Source: Halolamina sediminis | Lineage (GTDB): Archaea; Halobacteriota; Halobacteria; Halobacteriales; Haloferacaceae | Assembly (NCBI RefSeq): GCF_001282785.1 | Contig: NZ_CVUA01000001.1 | Location: forward strand, 1,240,001 to 1,304,000 | Length of the DNA: 64,000 nucleotides | Direction: 5' to 3' | Shown: one piece after another, positions 45,049 to 54,633 of the stretch | Numbering within the stretch: the stretch's first letter is position 1 | Layout of the letters: each line of letters begins with the position of its first letter | The notes under the pieces: model-generated | Told to the model about the DNA's origin: nothing | Database searches by the model: none | Seen by the model: only the letters and a program-made list of their open reading frames with translations | Translations under genes and position numbers: made by a program

Positions 45049-47802
45049 TCAGGCTTCCCCCTCACAGATGCTCGGCTCGTCTGCGTTCGGATCCGCGTCA
45101 CACTCCTTCACGATCTTGGTCACGTTGCGTACGTTCCCAATCGGTTCACTGAACGCACGGGTTTGTTCCCACTTGTTGGCAGTTCGTTTCCATCGGTACA
45201 CCTCCGTCTCCTCAAACACCGGGCGTTCCCATCGGACGTACTCGGTGCCGACCCGTACTTGCTTCTCGTACTCGTGGACCGCCACCTCGTCGTACGTCGC
45301 GCGGCGGTACCGATGGGAGTACTCCGTCTCCTCGACCGTTCGTTCCCACTCGTACACCGCATCGTACTCCGGAACGCGGTACTCGTACCGGTAGTCGTAC
45401 TCCGGCTCACTCTCGGTTTCCCATTCGATGCAAACCGGTGGATCGAACCGATACGAGCGCTCGACACAGTACCGCGTCTCGTCGTACCCACTGACGTATC
45501 TATCGGACCGGCGGTACTCCCAGTGCTCGGGTGCACGGTAATGGGAGTAGACCCATTGCGTGTGGAAGCCGGTCAGCGTTCGACCGACTCGGTCCCCTCG
45601 CTCCCAGCCACTCCCGGCGGGTCGGCCCGCGGACCGCTCCGTTTCGGTCCGCTCGACGGTTCGGGGAACGGGTTCGACGTACTCCCAGTCGTCACCGAAA
45701 GCGTCACGCTGTGGCATTGTAGTATACTCCCAGCCGGCGAACACCCGCCGCTGGTCGACGTTCCGCTTTGCGACCTCCCACTCGCCACCAGGGTGATCCG
45801 TACTCCTCGTCGTTCGCCGTTCGGTGTCGAACTCGGTCGTTGTTCCGACACGCCGCCACTCCTGACCGGGACTGAGAGTTCCGCGCCCGTCGTCTGCTGG
45901 TGTTCGCATCGTCCTGGTGTCGGTCTGTTCACGGTCGATCCGGGCGACAGTCTCCCGTGTCCAATCATCGCCGGGGCTCTCGACAGCCTCGGTTCTGTAC
46001 ACTTCGGTTGTATTCCGCTCGTACTTCCAGACAGTGTACGTCGTTTGCGATACCCTCACGGGAACCGACGCTTTGTCCGGTGACCACGCGGGGTTTATCG
46101 AGAGATGATAATCACCGCCGGACGCGTACCGATGCTGAAAGTAGTGATAGTTCGTCTCCTCGATCGTGTCGGTGACGACCTCACCGTCGCCGAAGCTGAT
46201 CACGATCCGTTTCCCGGTATGCGTGCCGTCGATCTGGTACTTCCCGTGGACGGTTCGCCCATCTATCTTCGTGATCTCGATCGGGTTGCCCAAGCCAGAG
46301 ACACTTTCCCCCGAGGTTCTCCGTTGTACATCGAACGTCTTCGTGAGCGACTGTTCGTGCCCGTTCTGATCGGTGACGGTGAGCTGCACTTCGATCGTTC
46401 CGTCGTCGAACTCCATGTTCTCGAGCCCGTGGGAGACAGTCGCTCGTGCGGGGCTCCCGCTCGAACTGGTGCTAAGCAGGAACGTATCGTCAATCTGGTA
46501 CTCAAACTGCAAGCGATCTGAATCAGTATCGTTTGCGACCCCGGTCAACATAGCTTGTCTTCCGTTTATCCCGCTAGGTGTGTCCCGCATTGTGAGATCC
46601 AAATCAAGGACTTCGGGAGCCCGTTGAGAGACTGGATTGGCCATTTCCGACCTTGAAGTCTCCTCGACCACCGTCACCTCCTTCTCCACCTTCGTCACCC
46701 CACCGTGCTCGTCGTGAACCGTCGCCTCGATCGTCACCGTGCCGTCGCGCTCTGGAATTCCGTCGAAACGGAACGACCGTGCCCACTCGCCGCTACCCGA
46801 CGATAGCGTTCCGACCGGTTCCACGGCGCCAGCGTCGTCGGTCAAGCTCACCGAGGTGATCTGTCCGTCGGGATCGCTCGCCACGACTCGGTACTCCTTC
46901 GTCGAGTTCACGACCGCGACGTCGTCGCCCTCGATCCGGGCAGTCGGCGGCGTGTTCTGCACCTCGACGGTCTTCTGCAGTGTCGACGTCGCCCCGTTGT
47001 CGTCGACGACGATCGCGGTCACCGTCGCGGTCGTGCCCGGCGTACCGTCGACGGTCAGGGTTCGTGTCCCGCTCCGAAGCTCAGCCTGGCTTGGGGGCGA
47101 AGACGCGATCGACGTGGGGAGCCACCAACGGTCCACGATCTCGCCATCGGGGTCCGTCGCGTCGATACTGTAGCTGACCGCCGATCCCGATGTCACGTGC
47201 GACGGACCATCGATGTCGCCCGATGGCGGTTGGTTCGGGTCACCGCTCGTGCTGTCCGACTGCTGTGATGTCGACGACTCTTCCGGAGTTGGCGTCGGCT
47301 CGGCGGGGTCCGTCGGTCCCGGGGGGTCTGTCAGTTCTGGAGTTGGTGTCGGCTCGGAGGGGTCCGTCGGTCCCGGGGAGTCTGTCGATTCCGGCATCGA
47401 CGTCGGCGATTCGGTTGCTGTTTCCGTCGGTGGCGGCCCCGACGCTTCCTCGACGTCGACGTACATCGTGTCCGCGTGGGTCTGCCCGTCGTCACCGGTG
47501 ACCGTCAGTCGAACTTCGTACTGCCCGGGCTCGTCGGGGACGAACTGTGTGGTCATTGCGTCCGGGTCCGCGGGCGTCACCGTCTCGCCGCCGGGCGTCC
47601 GGATCAACCAGTCGTAGTCGACGATCTCGCCGTCGGGGTCGACGCTCCCGCCGCCATCGAGGTAGACGGTACTCCCGACCGTCGCCGATTGATCGAGCCC
47701 CGCGTCCGCGAGCGGGCGTCCATCGTCAACCGCCGCCACCGCGGGCGTCGGCAGGCAAGCGACCACGAGCAGGACTGCGAGCATGAGGGAGAGTCGTTTC
47801 AT
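45049..47802 (-). CDS. Large secreted PKD/Ig-like protein with aromatic-charged C-terminus
   Basis: The 917-residue protein has a Sec signal (LSLMLAVLLVVACLPTPAVAA), a PKD domain (about 28-118), a Pro/Thr linker with an 18-residue tandem repeat, then two to four more PKD/Ig-like domains to about residue 575. Residues 590-880 are exceptionally rich in Trp, Tyr, Arg and Glu in beta-like alternation (for example EYDYRYEYRVPEYDAVYEWE). No transmembrane helix or PGF-CTERM is visible at the C-terminus. It is likely extracellular or surface-associated. A TATA-like element is at 47834-47843. Confidence 0.82.
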   Translation of the reverse strand: MKRLSLMLAVLLVVACLPTPAVAAVDDGRPLADAGLDQSATVGSTVYLDGGGSVDPDGEIVDYDWLIRTPGGETVTPADPDAMTTQFVPDEPGQYEVRLTVTGDDGQTHADTMYVDVEEASGPPPTETATESPTSMPESTDSPGPTDPSEPTPTPELTDPPGPTDPAEPTPTPEESSTSQQSDSTSGDPNQPPSGDIDGPSHVTSGSAVSYSIDATDPDGEIVDRWWLPTSIASSPPSQAELRSGTRTLTVDGTPGTTATVTAIVVDDNGATSTLQKTVEVQNTPPTARIEGDDVAVVNSTKEYRVVASDPDGQITSVSLTDDAGAVEPVGTLSSGSGEWARSFRFDGIPERDGTVTIEATVHDEHGGVTKVEKEVTVVEETSRSEMANPVSQRAPEVLDLDLTMRDTPSGINGRQAMLTGVANDTDSDRLQFEYQIDDTFLLSTSSSGSPARATVSHGLENMEFDDGTIEVQLTVTDQNGHEQSLTKTFDVQRRTSGESVSGLGNPIEITKIDGRTVHGKYQIDGTHTGKRIVISFGDGEVVTDTIEETNYHYFQHRYASGGDYHLSINPAWSPDKASVPVRVSQTTYTVWKYERNTTEVYRTEAVESPGDDWTRETVARIDREQTDTRTMRTPADDGRGTLSPGQEWRRVGTTTEFDTERRTTRSTDHPGGEWEVAKRNVDQRRVFAGWEYTTMPQRDAFGDDWEYVEPVPRTVERTETERSAGRPAGSGWERGDRVGRTLTGFHTQWVYSHYRAPEHWEYRRSDRYVSGYDETRYCVERSYRFDPPVCIEWETESEPEYDYRYEYRVPEYDAVYEWERTVEETEYSHRYRRATYDEVAVHEYEKQVRVGTEYVRWERPVFEETEVYRWKRTANKWEQTRAFSEPIGNVRNVTKIVKECDADPNADEPSICEGEA
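47285..47392 (-). repeat. Two copies of a 54-bp tandem repeat inside the PKD gene
   Basis: The unit GGAGTTGG...TCTGTC runs 47285-47338 and again 47339-47392 with a few substitutions, encoding an 18-residue Pro/Thr linker with PGPTDPxEPTPTPE. It can vary in copy number. Confidence 0.7.
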
Positions 47803-47910
47803 CTGACAGTGGGATCTTTCATCTCGTATCAGTACTTAAATTTCAGGAACGGATTTGCAGATTTGATAGACGGCGGGTTCGAAGAAGCTCCCGACGACGT
47901 GTCCGTGCGT

Positions 47911-47919
47911 TATTTATCA
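47911..47919 (+). promoter_or_regulatory. TATA-like element of the small membrane protein gene
   Basis: TATTTATCA starts 30 nt upstream of the ATG at 47941, at leaderless spacing. Confidence 0.5.
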
Positions 47920-47940
47920 CTCCACACCCGGAGTACGGGT

Positions 47941-48168
47941 ATGCTCGAGAACGAGTCCTCGATGCCCTATCTGCTCGGGGGCACGATGACCGTCGGGACG
48001 GCTGTGCTACTCGTTGGGGTCGCACTGGGATCCGAGTTGGTGCACAGCGAACAGCTCACGCAGTTCGGTCAGCCGCTGCAGTTGGCAGGCGGCGCCGTGC
48101 TCGTTCTCGGCGTGCTCCTGTTCGCGCGCTACCTCGACGGACTCGCTGATCAGGAAGGCGGTCACTGA
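47941..48168 (+). CDS. Small two-helix membrane protein
   Basis: The 75-residue protein has two hydrophobic helices (YLLGGTMTVGTAVLLVGVAL and LQLAGGAVLVLGVLLFARYL). An in-frame extension back to 47476 is antisense to the PKD gene and rejected. It lies 132 nt before korA. No family is recognised. Confidence 0.6.
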   Translation: MLENESSMPYLLGGTMTVGTAVLLVGVALGSELVHSEQLTQFGQPLQLAGGAVLVLGVLLFARYLDGLADQEGGH

Positions 48169-48300
48169 GCTGTCGGCCGCGATCGATCCCGCCGGCGGCA
48201 GTCTGTCACGGTCTTTTCTTGACAACTGATAGCAAGTGCTTTGGGCTCGGCGCGGGAATGTCCACGAAGACGCGACCGACCGTCGGTCGCCGTACCACTC

Positions 48301-50190
48301 ATGACTGACGACGAACTCATCTGGCGGATCGCAGGAGGTTCCGGCGACGGGATCGCTTCGACCAGCCAGAACTTCGCGAAAGCGTTGATGCGGTCGGGAC
48401 TGGACGTCTTCACCCACCGACACTACCCGTCTCGGATCCGTGGCGGTCACACGTACACCGAGGTTCGGGCCGCCCCCGAGGACGTGACATCGCGGGGCGA
48501 CGGGTACGACTTCCTCCTCGCGCTCGGGGACTCCTTCGCGCGCAACCCACAGGAGGAGGCGTACTACGGGAAAGAGGAGATCAAACCGCTCTCGGAGAAC
48601 CTCGACGATCTCCGGGAGGGTGGCGTGATCGTCTACGACTCCGGCCTCATCGACGCCGACGAGGTACCGAACTTCGACCAGCGCGTCGAGGAGAACAACT
48701 GGCACGTGTTCCCGCTGGACCTCCGCGGGCTGGCCCGCGAGAAGGGCCGCGAGGTGATGCGCAACACCGCCGGCGTCGGCGCTACCTGCGCGATCGCCGA
48801 CATTCCCGTCGAGGCGATCGAGGAACTGATGACGGACGCGATGCCGGAGAAGATCCTCGAACCCAACCTCGAGATCCTCAACGAGGCGTACGAGGCGGTG
48901 CTTGACGACTACGACCTCTCCGGGATCGAAGTCTCCTGTCCGGAGGGCGAACACGAGGAGGAGCAGGTGCTCGTCAACGGCTCCGACGGGATCGCCTACG
49001 GTGCGTTCGACGAGGGCTGCCGGTTCATCGCCGGCTACCCGATGACGCCGTGGACGGAGGTGTTCACCATCCTCTCGAAGAACCTCCCCGAAGTCGGGGG
49101 GATCTCCGAACAGGTGGAGGACGAGATCGCCGCGGCGTCGCTGGCGATCGGTGCCGCCCACACCGGTGTGAAGGCGATGTCGGGCTCCTCCGGCGGCGGC
49201 TTCGCGCTGATGTCCGAGCCGCTCGGACTGGCGGAGATGTCGGAGACGCCGATCGTGCTGCTGGAAGCGGCACGAGCGGGCCCGTCGACGGGGATGCCGA
49301 CGAAGCCCGAGCAGGCCGACCTGGAGCACGTCCTGTACACCTCACAGGGCGACTCCAACCGCGTCGTGTTCGCGCCCGCGGACCCTGCGGAGGCGTACGA
49401 CCACGCGCGGAAAGCGTTCCAGATCGCCTACCAGTACCAGATCCCGTCGATCATCCTCTACGACCAGAAGCTCTCCGGGGAGTACCGCAACGTCCCGGCG
49501 AGCCACTTCGATCGGGACCCCAACCCGGACATCGGCAAGACGCTCACCGAGGACCAGATCGCCGAGGCACCGCACGAGCCCGGCGGGAAGCTCAAGCGCT
49601 TCCGGCACAATCCCGAGGACGGCGTCTCGCCGCGCTCGGTGCCGGGACAGAAGGGCGGGCGCTTCCTCGCGTCCGGCAACGAGCACAACGAGGCCGGCCA
49701 CATCAGCGAGGACCCCGACAACCGCGTCGCGCAGGTCCACCGGCGGAGCCGCAAGCTGGAGTCGATCCGCGAGGAGTTGAACGAGGACGGCCTGAACGAG
49801 ACGTACGGCCCCGAGGACGCCGATTACGGCATCCTGGCGTTCGGCAGCATGGTCGGCACCGTCGAGGAGGCGGTCGACCGACTCAACGCAGACGGCGAGT
49901 CCGTGAAGGCGCTCGCGGTCGGCGAACTGGCGCCGTACCCGGAGACAGAGGTTCGGGCGTTCATCGAGAGCGTCGACCAAGCGATGGTCGTCGAGATGAA
50001 CTCCTCGGCGCAGTTCCGCGGCCTGACCCAGAAGCACCTGGGCGAGTACGGGCCCAAGCTGTCGAGCCTCCTGAAGTACAACGGCAACCCCTTCGAGCCT
50101 GCGGAAGTGGTCGAGGGGTTCCACAACACCGTCGACGGTGAGGAAGCGACCGATCACCAGACGACGTTCGTACCCGCGGCAGGTGACTGA
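48301..50190 (+). CDS. korA: 2-oxoacid:ferredoxin oxidoreductase alpha subunit (KorA type)
   Basis: The 629-residue protein is a fusion of the gamma domain (residues 1-190: IAGGSGDGIASTSQNFAKALMRSGLDVFTHRHYPSRIRGGH) and the alpha, pyrimidine-binding domain (FIAGYPMTPWTEVFTIL, EQVEDEIAAASLAIGAAHTGVKAMSGSSGGGFALMSE). It oxidatively decarboxylates 2-oxoacyl substrates, probably 2-oxoglutarate, with transfer to ferredoxin. korB follows 3 nt later. Confidence 0.92.
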   Translation: MTDDELIWRIAGGSGDGIASTSQNFAKALMRSGLDVFTHRHYPSRIRGGHTYTEVRAAPEDVTSRGDGYDFLLALGDSFARNPQEEAYYGKEEIKPLSENLDDLREGGVIVYDSGLIDADEVPNFDQRVEENNWHVFPLDLRGLAREKGREVMRNTAGVGATCAIADIPVEAIEELMTDAMPEKILEPNLEILNEAYEAVLDDYDLSGIEVSCPEGEHEEEQVLVNGSDGIAYGAFDEGCRFIAGYPMTPWTEVFTILSKNLPEVGGISEQVEDEIAAASLAIGAAHTGVKAMSGSSGGGFALMSEPLGLAEMSETPIVLLEAARAGPSTGMPTKPEQADLEHVLYTSQGDSNRVVFAPADPAEAYDHARKAFQIAYQYQIPSIILYDQKLSGEYRNVPASHFDRDPNPDIGKTLTEDQIAEAPHEPGGKLKRFRHNPEDGVSPRSVPGQKGGRFLASGNEHNEAGHISEDPDNRVAQVHRRSRKLESIREELNEDGLNETYGPEDADYGILAFGSMVGTVEEAVDRLNADGESVKALAVGELAPYPETEVRAFIESVDQAMVVEMNSSAQFRGLTQKHLGEYGPKLSSLLKYNGNPFEPAEVVEGFHNTVDGEEATDHQTTFVPAAGD

Positions 50191-50193
50191 CCA

Positions 50194-51132
50194 ATGAGTG
50201 CATTCAGCGCAATCGGCGACGAACGCGAGATCGAACAGGACGAGTACACGCCGGGGATCGAGCCCCAGCCGACGTGGTGTCCGGGCTGCGGTGACTTCGG
50301 CGTCCTGAAGGCACTGAAGGGCGCCCTGCCCGAGGCCGGGCGCACGCCCGACGAGACCCTGACGGTGACGGGGATCGGCTGCTCGGGCAAGCTGAACTCC
50401 TACTTCAACAGCTACGGGTTCCACACGATCCACGGGCGCGCACTGCCCGTCGCGCGGGCCGCGAAGCTCGCGAACCCCGGGCTGGAAGTGATCGCCGCCG
50501 GCGGCGACGGCGACGGCTACGGCATCGGCGGGAACCACTTCATGCACACCGCCCGGGAGAACCACGACTTCACCTACATCGTGTTCAACAACGAGATCTT
50601 CGGCCTCACCAAGGGCCAGACCTCGCCCACCTCCCCGAAGGGTCACAAGTCGAAGACCCAGCCCCACGGCTCGGCGAAGGAGCCGATCCGGCCGCTCTCG
50701 CTCTCGCTCACGTCGGGGGCGTCGTTCGTGGCCCGCACCGCGGCGGTCAACCCCAACCAGGCCAAGGAGCTGATCAAGGAGGCCATCGAGCACGACGGGT
50801 TCGCCCACATCGACTTCCTGACCCAGTGTCCGACCTGGAACAAGGACGCAAAGCAGTACGTCCCCTACATCGACGTCAACGAGAACGACGACTACGAGTT
50901 CGACCCGACGAACCGCGAGGAGGCCGCGGAGATGATGCGTGAGACCGAGGAAGCCCTCCACGAGGGCGAGGTGCTCACCGGGAAGTTCTACGTCGACGAG
51001 GACCGCCCCTCCTACCAGCAGGAGAAGCAGAACATCGGCGAGATGCCCGAGGAGCCGCTGGCCGAGCGCTACTTCGACGACGACTACGAGTGGGAGCGCT
51101 CCGCGGACATGTTCCTCGACGACCACAAGTGA
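50194..51132 (+). CDS. korB: 2-oxoacid:ferredoxin oxidoreductase beta subunit (KorB type)
   Basis: The 312-residue protein has WCPGCGDFGVLKALK, the TPP/Mg site GGDGDGYGIGGNHFMHTARENHDFTYIVFNNEIFGLTKGQTSPTSP and EHDGFAHIDFLTQCPTWN. With KorA it forms the haloarchaeal two-subunit enzyme, which carries TPP and a single iron-sulphur cluster. The gene pair is translationally adjacent. Confidence 0.93.
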   Translation: MSAFSAIGDEREIEQDEYTPGIEPQPTWCPGCGDFGVLKALKGALPEAGRTPDETLTVTGIGCSGKLNSYFNSYGFHTIHGRALPVARAAKLANPGLEVIAAGGDGDGYGIGGNHFMHTARENHDFTYIVFNNEIFGLTKGQTSPTSPKGHKSKTQPHGSAKEPIRPLSLSLTSGASFVARTAAVNPNQAKELIKEAIEHDGFAHIDFLTQCPTWNKDAKQYVPYIDVNENDDYEFDPTNREEAAEMMRETEEALHEGEVLTGKFYVDEDRPSYQQEKQNIGEMPEEPLAERYFDDDYEWERSADMFLDDHK

Positions 51133-51203
51133 GCGCTGGCGGCCGGTAGCGGCCCCCCGCCCGGGCGTTTGGGTCCACCGAGACTCGCTTTCCGCTTCGC
51201 AAG

Positions 51204-51213
51204 GCATTTTTCC
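51204..51213 (+). promoter_or_regulatory. TATA-like element of the Lrp-like regulator gene
   Basis: GCATTTTTCC is centred about 27 nt upstream of the ATG at 51235. Confidence 0.5.
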
Positions 51214-51234
51214 TCGCACCGCGAAGTACGGTCC

Positions 51235-51663
51235 ATGACTACGTCGGCCACCGAGGACCGAATCCTGCAGATCTTGGAGGAGGACGCGCAGGCGTCGGTC
51301 TCCGAGATCGCCGAGCGCGCCGACGTCTCCAAGCCGACGGTTCGGAAGTACGTCCGCCAGCTCGAGGAAGAGGGCGTGATCGTCGGCTACTCCGCCGAGG
51401 TCGACCCCAAGAAGCTCACGGGCCAGTCGATCGCGCTGGTGGGGATGGACGTCGACAGCGAGCAGTACGTCGACGCCACGAACGCGCTCAAACAGCTGGA
51501 CGCGGTCGAGTCGTTGTACAGTTCGTCGGGCGACCACATGCTGATGGCGGAGATCCGAGCCGAGAACGGTGACGCGCTCGGCGACGTGATCAACGACGAG
51601 GTGCTGGAGATCGACGGGCTGACCGCAGCCCACCCCACTTTCCTGCAGGAGCGTCTGAAGTAG
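51235..51663 (+). CDS. Lrp/AsnC-family transcriptional regulator
   Basis: The 142-residue protein has an N-terminal HTH (TEDRILQILEEDAQASVSEIAERADVSKPTVRKYVRQLEEEGVIVGYSAEVDPKKL) and a RAM effector domain (IALVGMDVDSEQYVDATNALKQLDAVESLYSSSGDHMLMAEI). It follows korB with its own promoter. A metabolic role linked to amino acids or 2-oxoacids is plausible but not shown. Confidence 0.88.
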   Translation: MTTSATEDRILQILEEDAQASVSEIAERADVSKPTVRKYVRQLEEEGVIVGYSAEVDPKKLTGQSIALVGMDVDSEQYVDATNALKQLDAVESLYSSSGDHMLMAEIRAENGDALGDVINDEVLEIDGLTAAHPTFLQERLK

Positions 51664-51730
51664 CTCCCGCTCGGTGCGGCTCCGGTGTTCACCTTCGCTC
51701 TCGACGACGGGTAGCGTCGCGTCGGCGCCG

Positions 51731-52978
51731 TTACGGCTCGCCGGCGTTGGGCGACGGCTCGGTCGACTCCACCGGGCTCGGGCTGGCCGTCGTGGGCTCG
51801 TCCCGGACCGGCGACGTGAGCAGCCAGAGCACGGCCGCAGCGACGGAGACAGCGACGCCGGTCGCCGCGAGGAAGCTGACGGGGCCGATCCCTTCCGCGA
51901 CCCGGCCGCCGAGCACGTTCGCGGCCCCGGAGGCCAGCGAGAGCACCATCGAGACGCCGGAGAGCACCGTCGCCCGGCCCACGTCGTCGAGCCGGTCGTT
52001 GAGGTACTCGTTGCGGACGGGGCGGACCAGCTGTGAGACGGCCCGACGGGCGAACACCGCGGGGACGAGTAGGAGCGGGACGACCGCGAAGCTCGCGTAG
52101 AGAACCCCGAAAATCGGGATCAGGGACAGCATGACGCCGCGGGTCCCCAGCCGATCCTGCACCGCTCCGGCGGCGCCCGTCGCGGCCGCCGAGACGAGCT
52201 TGAACCCCGCGTAGACGACGCCCAGTCCGGCCACCGGGACGCCGACCTCGCGTAATGCCGGCTGTTCGAACACTCGCGTCACCGAGAAGACGACGTTGAA
52301 CAGGGCGGCGTAGACGACCAGCCAGCCGATCGAGGGGCGGGTGAACTGCGAGCGCAGCAGCGAGACGGCACGACGGACCGTCATCGTCGGCTCGTCGTCG
52401 CGTATCTCCCCGGTCCGGGGCAGCGTGAACAGGATCGGCAGCCCCAGCGCGGCGACGGCGGCGTTCGCCACGAACGGTAGCGCCGGGTCGACGGTGTACA
52501 GCACGCCAGCGGTCAGGGCTGCGCCCGCGGAGACAACTAACAGCACGGACTCGGCCCTGCCGCTGAGCCGGGCGAACTCGTCGTCGAGACCCGCCTTCGC
52601 GAGCAGTTCGTACAGCCACGCGTCGCTGGTGCCGCTCCGGAGCGTCCACGCCACCGCCCACAGCAGGAACAGCGCGGTGAACGCCGCCGTCGACGACGCG
52701 AACACGAACCCGGCCATCACCGTCGCGGTGACGGCGTTGCCGAGCGCGAGCGTCCGCCGACGGCCTAGGTAGTCCGCCAGATAGCCCGTCGGGAGCTCGC
52801 CGGCGACCATCCCGAACAGGAACACGCCCTGGACGAACCCGATCTCGGCCAGCCCCAGCCCCTGTGCCTCCATGTAGATCACCGAGACGGGGAGGTAGAA
52901 CCCGTTGGTGAGCGTCGCGCGGTACGCGTAGTACCGCCTGACGACCGAGATCATACCCGATTGTCGGTTCCCCGGCAT
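51731..52978 (-). CDS. MFS transporter
   Basis: The protein has 415 residues and about twelve helices. Family markers include GFVQGVFLFGMVAGELPTGYLADYLGRRRTLALG in the loop between helices 2 and 3. I take the ATG at 52978 because a TATA-like CTAAAAAT (minus, near 52999-53007) is 25 nt upstream; the ATG at 52954 gives a conventional MFS start (ISVVRRYYAYRAT) and remains possible. Substrate unknown. Confidence 0.82.
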   Translation of the reverse strand: MPGNRQSGMISVVRRYYAYRATLTNGFYLPVSVIYMEAQGLGLAEIGFVQGVFLFGMVAGELPTGYLADYLGRRRTLALGNAVTATVMAGFVFASSTAAFTALFLLWAVAWTLRSGTSDAWLYELLAKAGLDDEFARLSGRAESVLLVVSAGAALTAGVLYTVDPALPFVANAAVAALGLPILFTLPRTGEIRDDEPTMTVRRAVSLLRSQFTRPSIGWLVVYAALFNVVFSVTRVFEQPALREVGVPVAGLGVVYAGFKLVSAAATGAAGAVQDRLGTRGVMLSLIPIFGVLYASFAVVPLLLVPAVFARRAVSQLVRPVRNEYLNDRLDDVGRATVLSGVSMVLSLASGAANVLGGRVAEGIGPVSFLAATGVAVSVAAAVLWLLTSPVRDEPTTASPSPVESTEPSPNAGEP

Positions 52979-53148
52979 CAAGTGTATTCCCGGCAATCAT
53001 TTTTAGTAGGGGAGTTGATACGTGTTTGGCCGTGCGTGGAACCAGTCGGTGGGGGCGGTTTTGGGTCTGCTAAGTGGGGGTAGGACCCCCGCTCCACTTT
53101 CACCCCGTCCGGGAAACCCTCTTCTCCGTCCCGGCCCGAACGCCACGT

Positions 53149-54519
53149 ATGAGCGGGAGCACCCTTCCCGGGACTGGCGACGACGAGTCGCCCGACAGAG
53201 TGGTGCTCCACGTCGACATGGACTGCTTCTACGCCTCCTGTGAGCGCCTGCGGGAGCCCGAACTCCGCGGCGAGCCGGTCGTCGTCGGCATGGGGTACGA
53301 GGCGGGTGAGACGATCGGCGCCGTCGCGACCGCCTCCTACGAGGCCCGGGAGCACGGCGTCGACTCCGCCCAGCCCATCTCGCAGGCGGTCGAGCGACTG
53401 CCGCCCGTCGAGCGCCCGGATCTGGGCGACGAAGACGCCGCGGACCGAGCAGGCGCGGCGGGCGAGGGCGACGACCGCGGCCACTACCGCCCGGTAGCCA
53501 TGGAGTTCTACCAGTCTGTCGCGAGCGAGGTGAAGACGATCCTGCACGACTGCGCCGACACGGTGCGGGAGGTGAGCATCGACGAGGCGTATCTCGACGT
53601 GACCGATCGCACGTCGTGGGAGCGCGTCGACGCGCCTGCGCGGGCCTCCGGCGCGGCCGAGCAGCGCACGCTCGCCGAGGGGTTCGCGCGCCACGTCCGG
53701 GAGCGCATCGCCCACGAGGTGGGGGTCCCCGCGAGCGTCGGCGTCGCGCCGAACATGGCGACCGCGAAGATCGCCAGCGACCACGACAAGCCCGACGGGC
53801 TGACGGTCGTGCCGCCGGGGACGGTCGCGGCGTTTCTCGCGCCGCTGCCCATCGAAGAGATCCACGGCGTCGGCCCGGTCCGTGCGGGCGAGCTTCACGA
53901 CATGGAGATCGAGACCGCCGGCGACCTCGCAGATGCGGACCCCGGCCACCTGCAGGACCGCTTCGGCGACCGGGGCGTCGAGCTCTACGAGCGCGCCCGC
54001 GGCGACGACGACCGCGAGGTTACGCCGACGGGGCTGCCAAAGAGCCTCTCCCGGGAGTCGTCGTTCTCGGAAGCGACGACCGACGCCGAGGCGATGCGGG
54101 AGAAGGTCCGCGCGCTCGCGGCCGCGGTCGCGGAGCGTGCCCGCTCGAAGGACGCGCTCTACCGGACGATCGGGATCAAGGCCGTCACGACGCCGTACGA
54201 CGTGAACACCCGCGCCGAGTCGCTCTCCGGCCCCGTCGACGACCCCGATCTGGTGGAGGAGACCGCCCTCTCGCTGCTCGGCGAGTTCGAGGACGAGTCG
54301 GTCCGCAAGCTCGGGGTGCGGGTGTCGAAGCTGAGCTTCACCGCGGGCGAGCAGGCGAGCCTCGACGGGTTCGACGCACACGAAGCCGGTGACGGCGCGG
54401 TCGGGAGTCGGAACGCACAGCGGTCCGGCGACGCGGTCGCGGACGGCAGCGGCGACGACCGCGACCCTGCCGCCGGCGAGGACCGGTCGGGGCAGTTCTC
54501 GCTGGAGGAGTTCGAGTAG
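53149..54519 (+). CDS. dinB: DNA polymerase IV (Y-family)
   Basis: The 456-residue protein has VLHVDMDCFYASCERLREPEL, YEAREHGVDSAQPI, REVSIDEAYLDVTD (catalytic Asp-Glu), and the HhH segment IEEIHGVGPVRAGEL. It is a translesion polymerase. The segment around residue 90-120 (GDEDAADRAGAAGEGDDRG) is an acidic insertion typical of halophiles. The C-terminus GQFSLEEFE fits a QxxLxxF PCNA-binding motif. The ATG at 53149 precedes the catalytic core; an in-frame start at 53074 is less likely. Confidence 0.92.
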   Translation: MSGSTLPGTGDDESPDRVVLHVDMDCFYASCERLREPELRGEPVVVGMGYEAGETIGAVATASYEAREHGVDSAQPISQAVERLPPVERPDLGDEDAADRAGAAGEGDDRGHYRPVAMEFYQSVASEVKTILHDCADTVREVSIDEAYLDVTDRTSWERVDAPARASGAAEQRTLAEGFARHVRERIAHEVGVPASVGVAPNMATAKIASDHDKPDGLTVVPPGTVAAFLAPLPIEEIHGVGPVRAGELHDMEIETAGDLADADPGHLQDRFGDRGVELYERARGDDDREVTPTGLPKSLSRESSFSEATTDAEAMREKVRALAAAVAERARSKDALYRTIGIKAVTTPYDVNTRAESLSGPVDDPDLVEETALSLLGEFEDESVRKLGVRVSKLSFTAGEQASLDGFDAHEAGDGAVGSRNAQRSGDAVADGSGDDRDPAAGEDRSGQFSLEEFE

Positions 54520-54633
54520 CCCCGTCGGAAACCCTATGTGGGCCCAGTGGGTCTGTTACGACGATCACGGCGACCCCTCCGGTCGCCCACCGAGCCGCCC
54601 GACCGGCGTCGGGACGGCGGCGACGCCCCCACC

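Noticed and set aside
45100-46000. DNA-level tandem repeats in the C-terminal part of the PKD gene
   Set aside because: The repeats are at protein-pattern level (aromatic-charged alternation); no exact DNA repeat unit was found there, unlike 47285-47392.
49342-51633. 763-codon leftward open frame antisense to korA, korB and the Lrp gene
   Set aside because: The protein is low-complexity Val/Leu/Arg-rich, has no recognisable domain and lies opposite well-conserved genes.
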